64,000 nt of DNA, from positions 1,285,410 through 1,349,409 of the forward strand of contig RPFO01000123.1 of the NCBI GenBank assembly GCA_009746045.1, written 5' to 3'. The notes under the pieces were generated by a model. It was not told the origin of the DNA, did not search any database, and worked only from the letters and a program-made list of their open reading frames with translations. Numbering within the stretch: position 1 is the stretch's first letter; the number at the start of each line of letters is the position of its first letter. This DNA is from Mesostigma viride. Taxonomy: Eukaryota > Streptophyta > Mesostigmatophyceae > Mesostigmatales > Mesostigmataceae. Positions 55,001-64,000 of the stretch are shown here, in pieces. Made by a program: the position numbers and the translations under genes.

Positions 55001-58000
55001 GGCGGCGCGTTCTAGGTGGTCGGATGCATTCAAGCACACATGTGCATGCATACATGCACAAAGGACTGAAAAGTTGCGCCGCGTCTGATACTCTACCATT
55101 CTTATGATTTCTTTCTCAGACATGCGCCACAAGCTCGGACTTAGACAAAATCACTCACATAGGTGAAAAACCAGAAACAGTACCAACGTCCCTAAGATCT
55201 GCGCGAAGCGCGGATCCTGCTGCATAACGTACGGTGGCAGCATAAGCAATCCAAAATGTACCGTCGGTGCCACACCAGCACCGGTACAATATTTTGTAGC
55301 ACTCCACATATAGTCCGGACCCAAAAACAATTACAACGGGTCTCAAAAGTATGATCCGTACAGTATCTCGGACCTGAAACGCAGCACTAAAAATCCGTAG
55401 CACGAATTAAATAGTCTGGAAAAGTACAGTTGTGTCGTCCCACTAATTAGGCTAACTGACAGCCAAAAAACTAGTGCCGGGACTGCCTTGGCCCACTACG
55501 GCTGACACCCCCTTAGTGGGACAAGCTGGAAACAATGACTCGAAAAGGTATGGTGGCCAGGGCGCCCCTGGAGCAACGCACCACTAAACAAATACTACAG
55601 TTGGTCAGCGGGAGCCTCCACGACAGTGTGGAAAACAAAACCAGGGGGCACCTCCAGTGCCTCCTGCTGATCAGGAGTGGACGTCAAGTTGGCCTGCGCC
55701 TTGCCCTCTCCGTCCTTCCCCCCCTTGCGAAGGTGAGGGTGCTTCTTGAAACAGTTTGCGACCTTGTGGCCCGGTTTGCCGCAGTGAAAACAGCCACCCT
55801 TCTTCCCGTCCTCCATCGCCATGGTAGCAAAGACGCCAGCCAGAGAACTGGTGTCCCTGGTGTCTCCCTGCTTCCCCCCGCCTGTGTTGCGCATGATGGC
55901 CGCCTGGGCCTTGATGCTGTCCTCAATCCTCAGCACACGTGCCTTGTACTCATCCCACGTGAGTGTGGTGATGCGTACATCCTGTGCTGCCATCATCACC
56001 CGGATCGCAGCGGGCATGAGATCATGAGTAGAGAGGACCATGTCCTGGTCGTCAAAACGCCCGTCCAGCTCCTGGACGTACTCCTCGCGCGTCAGCTCCC
56101 TCGCTGCCAGGAACTCATTGAGGGGCTTGTCCACTGGTGCAGGCTCCTTGGAACGAAGCTTGCGACGCAGTTCATCCTGATAGGTCTCAGTCGTACGGTG
56201 GTGACCAAACCTCTTCATCAGGAGCTCCCATGCCTGTTTTGCACTGGTCACATTCTTGACCAGCATAAGAGCCAGGCCATCTAAAAAGATGCCCATCGCG
56301 GCCTGAACTGCCGCGTCCTTGCCATCGTCCTCGATCTCACCCGTGATTACCCCATGTAGGTTAAAGGCTTTCAGCAAACGGGTAAAGCGGACATTCGTTG
56401 CCTCCCACTTACGGGGATCCACACCATCAAACTTTGGTAACTTATCAGCAGCACTGATGAAGGCCCCGATGCTGGTAGCTGCTGCTACTGCTGCGTTGGC
56501 TGCCATTGTCACTCCTCGCCGGTAGGTCTCACTGTAGGATTCTCAGGAACAACTGTGGGCTCCTCAGGGATGAGTTGATCTAAAAACTCCGCCAAACGGC
56601 GCAGAGTTCTAGGGGTGCATACAATCTCCCAGTTAAAACAGGTACCCCTATACTGTACTTCCACAGATGCTCTGTTTGGAGAAGGGGATACCCCCTGATG
56701 GCCGGTGTTGTAATCAGGATTCGGAATAACAATAGGATCTCCAGCAGCTCTAGGACACCACAAAGCAGTGGTCAAATCCCTTTTCATAGACAAGTTTCTC
56801 CCCACTAAAAATGTTGCAGAAAAAACCAGATTCTTTACTGCCCAGGAAGAACAGAAAAACGTTTTATCTCAAAAAACGTCTCCACAGGAAGGATGCTTCA
56901 AGAATAAAGACAAACTTCCCAATACTCAAGTGGCCCTTATGCCAAGGGTCTTACACTTTCAACAGAACAATGCAGTTCCCTCAAGAAGAACACCTCCCAC
57001 AAATTGGGTGGCCCGATTTCAACAAGAAGAAGCGAAAGAGGCGCATCCAAAGACTGCAATGTAGATGTGGGGCGTCCCCCTCACAGTCTTGGACAAGGTG
57101 AAGTGTATGAAGTTTGGCTTCACCAGATTTTGCCTGTCACTTTCTGAGGCGATACCATGTTGCATTTGCACTGAACCAAGGTGATCGGAGGAAATTGATC
57201 TTGGTTATTAAATAACGCTTAAAAGACAAGCATTAAATCACAAATGCCGACGCCCACATTTCACGTCCTTCATGGTGAAAAACGTGTGAAATAAGGCATG
57301 AGCGTGAGTTGCCAAGGAGCAGTGCCTAGGCTAAATGCTACGCCGCCCAAAGGACAGGTCACGACACAAACAGATCACAGCCGTACGATACGTGGCGGCG
57401 CGTTCTAGGTGGTCGGATGCATTCAAGCACACATGTGCATGCATACATGCACAAAGGACTGAAAAGTTGCGCCGCGTCTGATACTCTACCATTCTTATGA
57501 TTTCTTTCTCAGACATGCGCCACAAGCTCGGACTTAGACAAAATCACTCACATAGGTGAAAAACCAGAAACAGTACCAACGTCCCTAAGATCTGCGCGAA
57601 GCGCGGATCCTGCTGCATAACGTACGGTGGCAGCATAAGCAATCCAAAATGTACCGTCGGTGCCACACCAGCACCGGTACAATATTTTGTAGCACTCCAC
57701 ATATAGTCCGGACCCAAAAACAATTACAACGGGTCTCAAAAGTATGATCCGTACAGTATCTCGGACCTGAAACGCAGCACTAAAAATCCGTAGCACGAAT
57801 TAAATAGTCTGGAAAAGTACAGTTGTGTCGTCCCACTAATTAGGCTAACTGACAGCCAAAAAACTAGTGCCGGGACTGCCTTGGCCCACTACGGCTGACA
57901 CACGATATTAGCGACAACCTCCTGAGCGAAGGACTCCGACGCCTTTCTTTTCAGCGCAGGGCGGTACTGTTTCCCCATAACCTTCACAACCGCACCTGGC

Positions 58001-58965
58001 AGCCGCTCAAGCGCCCTCAAGCCTACTGCAGTTTTCGTGTTTTCAGTCTTGTGATTGTTGTCCTTCAGCAAGTATTCCATGGCGCTGGCCATGTCGAGGG
58101 CAAGTTGGTTGCCCTTTATCTCGACGTACTTGAGACTTCGGTCTTTGTTGTGCGCTTCACCTGCATCCGTGCGCATACAGAATCCAGACGAAGTTTTGAC
58201 TTTATATCAAATTATTGCTTTCCAACAATTACCCAATTTGTAGGTCCCAACGGCCGTTGGACCCCTGAAAGTGGGCCTGAAACACGCAAACACATGCATT
58301 TTCGACACCCAACGGCCGTTGGACCCCTGAAAGTGGGCCTGAAACACGCCAACAAATGCATTTTCGACACCCAACGGCCGTTGGACCCCTGAAAGTGGGC
58401 CTGAAACACGCCAACACATGCATTTTCGACACCCAACGGCCGTTGGACCCCTGAAAGTGGGCCTGAAACACGCCAACAAATGCATTTTCGACATTCAACG
58501 GCCGTTGGACCCCTGAAAGCGGGCCGAAAACACGCCAACACATGCATTTTCGACACCCAACGGCCGTTGGACCCCTGAAAGTGGGCTGAAAACACGCCAA
58601 CACATGCATTTTCGACACCCAACGGCCGTTGGACCCCTGAAAGTGGGCCGAAAACACGCCAACACATGCATTTTCGACACCCAACGGCCGTTGGACCCCT
58701 GAAAGCGGGCCGAAAACACGCCAACACATGCATTTTCTACACCCAACGGCCGTTGGACCCCTGAAAGCGGGCCGAAAACTCGCAAACTCCTGCATTTTTT
58801 ACACGCCAGGATGTGAATTTCCGAATCCCAACGCACTTTTTATAACCTTAACGACCGTTGGAACCCAGAAATTCGACTGAAATGTTTCCATAACACACGT
58901 AACAACAAATTTGGTGGTCAACAACCCCGTAAATCCGTAACCCTGCACGCACCTCCCGCCGCCAT
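52003..58965 (-). CDS. Multi-exon gene for a DDE-transposase-like protein, disrupted by a retroelement
   Basis: Proposed exons (minus): 58965-58953, 58160-57901 continuing at 54759-53865 across a retroelement insertion, 53726-52971, and 52669 to about 52003; a further exon may follow. GT-AG ends fit and phases agree. The N-terminus (MAAGGEAHNKDR) leads to a helix-turn-helix-like part (CTLARLLNVTPKDIYI), a WLSDLNTRASPNHKDVV segment, Cys motifs (CACEKH, CNECG), then a core with VVLMDYSENY, WSDNCKEQF and HGKGESDGEGG. These acids look like an RNase-H-fold D,D,D/E triad. A C-terminal SH3/Tudor-like stretch (YWLAKVVRV...GNWVMYVKYFERC) follows. I recall similar uncharacterised proteins in many eukaryotes. 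Frame changes lie in G-runs near 54030 and 52237-52246. About 860 aa; function inferred. Confidence 0.6.
52717..52861. repeat. Four CCAACGGCCGTTGG palindromes in one intron
   Basis: Perfect 14-bp palindromes at 52717, 52759, 52806 and 52848, spaced 42-47 bp, each next to an AGTTGGGAAAT-like flank on the minus strand. They sit in the 301-bp intron 52970-52670. Single copies also lie at 51825 and at 53799 (intron 53864-53727). Confidence 0.9.
54765..55507 (-). repeat. 3' LTR of the gag-only element
   Basis: 743 bp. In element orientation begins TGTCAGCCGTAG and ends GCAAATGCAACA. Contains a SuperScript-like plain body with no ORF of note. Confidence 0.9.
55595..56506 (-). CDS. gag: Copia-type gag polyprotein
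   Basis: ATG at 56506 gives about 303 aa. The N-terminal half has the copia gag/UBN2 pattern (LPKFDGVDPRKW, AWELLMKRFG, LRRKLRSKE), forming the capsid. Near residue 240 a zinc knuckle CFHCGKPGHKVANC (CX2CX4HX4C) binds RNA. The protein ends shortly after, with no protease. It is intact, which suggests selection or very recent movement: it can package its own RNA while borrowing RT and integrase in trans. Confidence 0.9.
   Translation of the reverse strand: MAANAAVAAATSIGAFISAADKLPKFDGVDPRKWEATNVRFTRLLKAFNLHGVITGEIEDDGKDAAVQAAMGIFLDGLALMLVKNVTSAKQAWELLMKRFGHHRTTETYQDELRRKLRSKEPAPVDKPLNEFLAARELTREEYVQELDGRFDDQDMVLSTHDLMPAAIRVMMAAQDVRITTLTWDEYKARVLRIEDSIKAQAAIMRNTGGGKQGDTRDTSSLAGVFATMAMEDGKKGGCFHCGKPGHKVANCFKKHPHLRKGGKDGEGKAQANLTSTPDQQEALEVPPGFVFHTVVEAPADQL
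56509..56805 (-). CDS. Small ORF just upstream of gag in the gag-only element
   Basis: 98 codons, ending TGA two bases before the gag ATG (TGACAATG), an arrangement that would suit termination-reinitiation. It contains VQYRGTCFNWEIVCTPRTLR and an acidic Pro/Glu-rich tail. No family recognised. It may be a real leader protein or a chance frame. Confidence 0.35.
   Translation of the reverse strand: MGRNLSMKRDLTTALWCPRAAGDPIVIPNPDYNTGHQGVSPSPNRASVEVQYRGTCFNWEIVCTPRTLRRLAEFLDQLIPEEPTVVPENPTVRPTGEE
57158..57900 (-). repeat. 5' LTR of the gag-only element
   Basis: 743 bp, same ends and sequence as the 3' LTR at 54765-55507; followed on the minus strand by the primer-binding site starting TGGTATC. 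Confidence 0.9.
58239..58800. repeat. 62-bp tandem array built on CCAACGGCCGTTGG, in intron 1 of the DDE-like gene
   Basis: Nine units of 62 bp, each with the palindrome followed by ACCCCTGAAAG, a GGGCC segment and CATGCATTTT. Palindromes start at 58247 and then every 62 bp to 58743; one unit has TCAACGG instead of CCAACGG. A degenerate copy follows near 58850. Confidence 0.95.
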
Positions 58966-60514
58966 AGCTCTTGTTCGCAGCAGGTGGGCCCTGAAGACGC
59001 CTTTTGGTCTTGCACCTGTTGGTTACAATTGCATGGCATACCAGCAATATATTGCACATAGCATTGTATTTCACACAATTATTATATTCATGCCACAAAT
59101 AATAATAATAATTATTGTATTAAACATAGGGGGGCAGGTTGCATATTCGTTTCATTGCAGTCTAATATCAACATATTAAAAATTTCCATGCCCATAAACA
59201 TTTTTGATATAGCTATTAGGTTGCTAATTATATTAAATCTTACCAGCCGTGTAGTGGTTTGCGGATTGCTTTATAGGCTTGCCACACCTTGAACCCAAAA
59301 AAAAATGTTACGACGGGAGTTGAACCCGGGCCTACTAGACGTGTTCAAGATGTACTACGAGGATCAGCCAAGAATCTGTCCCGTACCGGTGTGGTTCACC
59401 AGTTCCGCACACTAGCATGGTCTCCGCGTCGCGCTCGTTCATTAAATTTCGGAGAAATTTTGCCTGCTTATATACGTTTTTGAAGCCCCTCGGCGTCGCG
59501 CCGTGAAAAGCTTCCTCCGCCAGGCGTCCAATCAGGTAGCAGGAATGTGAAAAAATGGGCTCGAGCTGTGTGCAGCGCCGCGTCCATGTGGCGCCACACG
59601 GCGTCAGGAGTCGGCGTGGCGCCATATATGGCGCTGCGAATCCCCTACCGTGTGGTCTGCAGCGCCACGTCACAGTTGCGACTGCAAGTATTTTTCAGCG
59701 CGGCGCCGTCCCGGCGCCGCGCCATATCGTTTGGCGCGTAAATTTTTTTACCGCGCGCGGCGTCTTTTAGGCGCCGCGCCATTCCATTTGCGCGTCGGCA
59801 TACCAGCACCAGGGAATTTGAATTGCAGGTGCTGCGTTGGCGCTTTCCAGCCCTCCTGGAAGACCGACACCGTGGATGCACCTTGCACCCGAGCATCAAC
59901 GGCGGGTATTCGCGACATCGGCCGAAAGTGACAACGATATTAGCAACCCGACAGCCATATTCGACTGAGCAACGCCATTGTGTGCAGCCGAAGAGTGTGA
60001 AAAGAGGTGAGCAATGGCGGTGTATGTACATGGATGCTTTTGACAGATAGTTGTCCACAAGCAGCTCAATGACGGGGGAGTGTGAGACAGATAATTTCGT
60101 CGCTTTTTTGGTGTCGTGGTGCCGGTCGCTGACGGGGGAGTGTGAGTGTTTTTGTCGGTTCTCGTTTGGTTGCAGGGATTTGCGAGCAAGCCGAGACCAT
60201 CGATTGGATTGGTAAGCCCCACTTGTTCATTTGTGTGAATCCAAGCATTATTGAAGCAGGCTGTCGCAAATGTTTTCGTTTCTGGGTTGCGCCATAGCTG
60301 CGTTGCTGGGTTGCTGGGTTTTCTTGCCATGGCAGCGCCGTATGATCTTTCCCCCGGCTCCCATTCTTGGTTACTAACGTTGATGTTTTGCTGCTTCCTT
60401 TGGTGCTTGATCTGCCTTGGTGTCGTGCCTCCGTTTGGTGGCCGGTGGTCACGGGATGCACAACAACGCTATCAGTTTTCTTCCACCCGCCGCCGCTGCC
60501 CCCGAAGGACAAGG
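58966..60514. other. 5' flank of the DDE-like gene; no gene seen
   Basis: Contains an (AAT)n run near 59098-59116 and a T-arm-like hairpin on the minus strand at about 59305-59335 (GGGTTCAACTCCC followed by a T run) that may be a tRNA relic. A cluster of GGCGCC/GCGCC palindromes lies at about 59560-59790. Frames here show no known domain. A ~150-bp stretch at 60361-60510 is related to the spacers inside the 29-bp array. Confidence 0.5.
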
Positions 60515-60982
60515 ATAAAAAAAAAGAAACATCTATAAAAAGGTACGACGCGTGGTGTGTTGCGTGCTTTTTTTCTTGGTTTTCTCGCTCCCTTGCAGCT
60601 CAGGTTTGCTGGCACATGTATTTATGCATGCCGGCACCACACCACATGTATTTATGCATGCCAGATAACACAGGCTGTGTGTCTGACTTTTTTTCGTCCC
60701 TGTCATATGCGGTCCGCCTCTCTTTTTTCGTGTTTTGTTTTTTGTTCGTATCTTCTACGGTACAACGCGACATGTTCACGGCGTCATCTGCGCGGTGTCA
60801 CTAGCTTCATTTTTGCCGGCACCGCCGCCCCGGCCGGCCCCATAAAAAAAAAGAAACATCTATAAAAAGGTACGACGCGTGGTGTGTTGCGTGCTTTTTT
60901 TCTTGGTTTTCTCGCTCCCTTGCAGCTCAGGTTTGCTGGCACATGTATTTATGCATGGCGGCACCACACCACATGTATTTAT
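60515..60982 (+). repeat. ~145-bp direct repeat flanking a unique stretch
   Basis: A block from the A-run through AAGAAACATCTATAAAAAGG, a T-rich stretch and GCAGCTCAGGTTTGCTGGCA is present at about 60515-60660 and 60843-60982. Both copies end in ATGTATTTATGCATGC, the seed of the 29-bp array. Confidence 0.8.
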
Positions 60983-63900
60983 GCATGCCAGCACCCCACC
61001 ACCTTTTTTCATGCATGCCAGCACCCCCCCTAGGTATTTATGCATGCCAGCACCCCCCCTCGGTATTTATGCATGCCAGCACCCCACCCTAGGTATTTAT
61101 GCATGCCAGCACCCCCCCTAGGTATTTATGCATGCCAGCACCCCCCCTCGGTATTTATGCATGCCAGCACCCCCCCTCGGTATTTATGCATGCCAGCACC
61201 CCCCTAGGTATTTATGCATGCCAGCACCCCCCCGACGTATGTATGCATGCCAGCCCCCCCCCTAGGTATTTATGCATGCCAGCACCCACCCTAGGTATTT
61301 ATGCATGCCAGCGACCCCCCCTAGGTATTTATGCTTGCCAGCACCCCACCCGACGTATTTATGCATGCCAGCACCCCCCCTAGGTATTTATGCTTGCCAG
61401 CCCCCCCCCTCGGTATTTATGCATGCCAGCACCCCACCCTAGGTATTTATGCATGCCAGCACCCCCCCTAGGTATTTATGCATGCCAGCACCCCCCCTCG
61501 GTATTTATGCATGCCAGCACCCCCCACATGTATTTATGCATGCCAGCACCCCCCCTCGGTATTTATGCATGCCAGCACCCCACCCGACGTATTAATCCAT
61601 GCCAGCACCCCCCCTCGGTATTTATGCATGCCAGCACCCCCCACATGTATTTATGCATGCCAGCACCCCCCCTCGGTATTTATGCATGCCAGCACCCCAC
61701 CCGACGTATTAATGCATGCCAGCGACCCCCCCTAGGTATTTATGCCTGCCAGCCCCCCCCCCTAGGTATTTATGCATGCCAGCACCCCCATTCTTGGTTA
61801 ATAACGTCAACGTCCTTGCTGCTTCCTTTGGTGCTTGATCTGCCTTGGTGTCGTGCCTCCGTTTGGTGGCCGGTGGTCACGGGATGCACAAACGGGAACG
61901 CTATCAGTTTTCGTCCACCCGCCGCCGCTGCCCCAGGCCGGCTTAAAAATAAAAAAAGAAAAAAAGGTACGAATGGCAGCCCCCCCCCCTAGGTATTTAT
62001 GCATGCCAGCACCCCCCCCTAGGTATTTATGCATGCCAGCACCCCCCCTAGGTATTTATGCATGCCAGCGACCCCCCCGACGTATTTATGCATGCCAGCC
62101 CCCCCCTAGGTATTTATGCATGCCAGCACCCCCCCTAGGTATTTATGCATGCCAGCCCCCCGCCTAGGTATTTATGCATGCCAGCACCCCCCCTAGGTAT
62201 TTATGCATGCCAGCCCCCCCCCTCGGTATTTATGCATGCCAGCACCCCCCCTAGGTATTTATGCATGCCTGCCCCCCCCCTAGGTATTTATGCATGCCAG
62301 CACCCCCCCTCGGTATTTATGCATGCCAGCACCCCCCCTCGGTATTTATGCATGCCAGCACCCCCCCTCGGTATTTATGCATGCCAGCACCCCCCCTAGG
62401 TATTTATGCATGCCAGCACCCCCCCTCGGTATTTATGCATGCAAGCGACCCCCCCTAGGTATTTATGCATGCCAGCCCCCCCCTAGGTATTTATGCATGC
62501 CTGCCCCCCCCTAGGTATTTATGCATGCCAGCACCCCCCCTCGGTATTTATGCATGCCAGCACCCCACCCTAGGTATTTATGCATGCCAGCCCCCCCCCT
62601 AGGTATTTATGCATGCCAGCACCCCCCCTAGGTTTTTATGCATGCCAGCACCCCGCCCTAGGTATTTATGCATGCCAGCCCCCCCGCCGTAGGTATTTAT
62701 GCATGCCAGCACCCCCCCCTAGGTATTTATGCATGCCAGCCCCCCCGCCGTAGGTATTTATGCATGCCAGCACCCCCCCCTAGGTATTTATGCATGCCAG
62801 CACCCCCCTAGGTATTTATGCATGCCAGCACCCCCCTAGGTATTTATGCATGCCAGCACCCCCCACATGTATTTATGCATGCCAGCACCCCCCCTAGGCA
62901 TTTATGCATGCCAGCACCCCCATTCTTGGTTAATAACGTCAACGTCCTTGCTGCTTCCTTTGGTGCTTGATCTGCCTTGGTGTCGTGCCTCCGTTTGGTG
63001 GCCGGTGGTCACGGGATGCACAAACGGGAACGCTATCAGTTTTCGTCCACCCGCCGCCGCTGCCCCAGGCCGGCTTAAAAATAAAAAAAGAAAAAAAGGT
63101 ACGAATGGCAGCCCCCCCCCTAGGTATTTATGCATGCCAGCACCCCCCCTAGGTATTTATGCATGCCAGCACCCCCCCTAGGTATTTATGCATGCCAGCG
63201 ACCCCCCCGACGTATTTATGCATGCCAGCCCCCCCCCTAGGTATTTATGCATGCCAGCACCCCCCCTCGGTATTTATGCATGCCAGCCCCCCCCTAGGTA
63301 TTTATGCATGCCAGCACCCCCCCTAGGTATTTATGCATGCCAGCCCCCCCCCTCGGTATTTATGCATGCCAGCACCCCCCCTAGGTATTTATGCATGCCA
63401 GCCCCCCCCTAGGTATTAATGCATGCCAGCACCCCCCTAGGTATTTATGCATGCCAGCACCCCCCCTAGGTATTTATGCATGCCAGCACCCCCCCTAGGT
63501 ATTTATGCATGCCAGCACCCCCCCTAGGTATTTATGCATGCCAGCACCCCCCCTAGGTATTTATGCATGCAAGCACCCCCCCTAGGTATTTATGCATGCC
63601 AGCCCCCCCCTAGGTATTTATGCATGCCAGCACCCCCCCTAGGTATTTATGCATGCCAGCACCCCCCCTAGGTATTTATGCATGCCAGCACCCCCCCTCG
63701 GTATTTATGCATGCCAGCACCCCCCCTAGGTATTTATGCATGCCAGCCCCCCCCTAGGTATTTATGCATGCCAGCACCCCCCCTAGGTTTTTATGCATGC
63801 CAGCCCCCCCCCTAGGTATTTATGCATGCCAGCCCCCCCCCTAGGTATTTATGCATGCCAGCACCCCCCTAGGTATTTATGCATGCCAGCACCCCCCCTA

Positions 63901-64000
63901 GGTATTTATGCATGCCAGCACCCCCCCTAGGTATTTATGCATGCCAGCCCCCCCCTCGGTATTTATGCATGCCAGCCCCCCCCCTAGGTATTTATGCATG
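60983..64000 (+). repeat. 29-bp minisatellite, continuing past the window end
   Basis: Monomer is roughly TAGGTATTTATGCATGCCAG plus a C-rich tail of 6-10 C (29-30 bp), with variants CTCGG, CGACG and ACATG. It is interrupted by two near-identical ~187-bp spacers (about 61789-61975 and 62925-63110) placed 1,136 bp apart, so a 1.1-kb segment has been duplicated. The spacers contain GCTTGATCTGCCTTGGTGTC and a GGTACGAATGGCAG end. Long frames in three phases are artefacts of the repeat. Confidence 0.95.

Larger units (their letters stand above)
54765..57900 (-). mobile_element. Gag-only Ty1/copia-type element, 3,136 bp, inserted in an exon
   Basis: Two 743-bp LTRs (54765-55507 and 57158-57900), TG...CA, flank 1,650 bp. 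The 5-bp duplication CACGA is at 54760-54764 and 57901-57905. On the minus strand a PBS (TGGTATCGCCTCAGAAAG) follows the 5' LTR directly at 57157, and AAGGGGG precedes the 3' LTR at 55508. The inside has gag and a small upstream ORF but no pol, so it must rely on another element's enzymes. The LTRs look identical by eye, implying a recent insertion. Confidence 0.95.

Noticed and set aside
60983-64000. Proteins with repeated PRYLCMPAPP/GIYACQHPP
   Set aside because: Direct translation of the 29-bp minisatellite in three phases.

Overview
The window is eukaryotic nuclear DNA. It holds split genes with GT-AG introns, three LTR retrotransposons with target-site duplications, LINE remnants, nested foldback elements and kilobases of satellite. 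The one clear host gene (401-5314, +) is a four-exon phosphoglucomutase/phosphomannomutase-like gene of the type found in plants and green algae, with a transit-peptide-like N-terminus. A repeat-rich green alga is the most likely source; a prasinophyte with a large genome would fit, but that is inference.

Layout. 1-5.3 kb: sugar-phosphate mutase gene, whose long introns carry nested inverted-repeat elements and a dispersed repeat. 6.6-11.3 kb: decayed LINE pieces (an ORF2 end on +, three ORF1-like remnants on -). 11.3-14.7 kb: no gene, a few short palindromes, telomere-like CCCTACA repeats and a tRNA-like remnant. 14.75-49.6 kb: one large array of a 40-bp, GT-rich, mostly alternating purine-pyrimidine satellite. 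It is interrupted by a tRNA-like insert (15.3-15.6 kb), a tandem composite repeat (19.0-21.0 kb), a 12,987-bp Ty3/gypsy chromovirus (22224-35210, -) and an 8,462-bp Ty1/copia-type element (38825-47286, +). 49.7-51.65 kb: CA-rich satellite ending in a TTTAGGG-like motif. 52.0-59.0 kb: a multi-exon gene on - for a DDE-transposase-like protein, with one exon split by a 3,136-bp gag-only copia element (54765-57900). 60.5-64 kb: a 29-bp minisatellite that runs off the window.

The most unusual biology is in the mobile elements. The gypsy element is almost intact (LTRs differ at about 1 of 689 positions). It carries two extra genes: a small leader ORF with a viroplasmin/RNase H1 N-terminal (RNA:DNA hybrid-binding) domain, and a ~700-aa ORF of unknown function between pol and the 3' LTR. 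Its gag is split by a 1,451-bp composite of four 214-bp palindromes and three 198-bp spacers, flanked by a 5-bp duplication. The copia-type element appears to have the order gag-IN-PR-RT-RH and has AGTT...AACT LTR ends. The gypsy and copia elements inserted within 1 bp of the same satellite monomer position. The introns of the DDE-like gene carry the palindrome CCAACGGCCGTTGG.

Limits: everything was read by eye. Frameshifts at homopolymers could be real decay or sequencing error. No database search was run.
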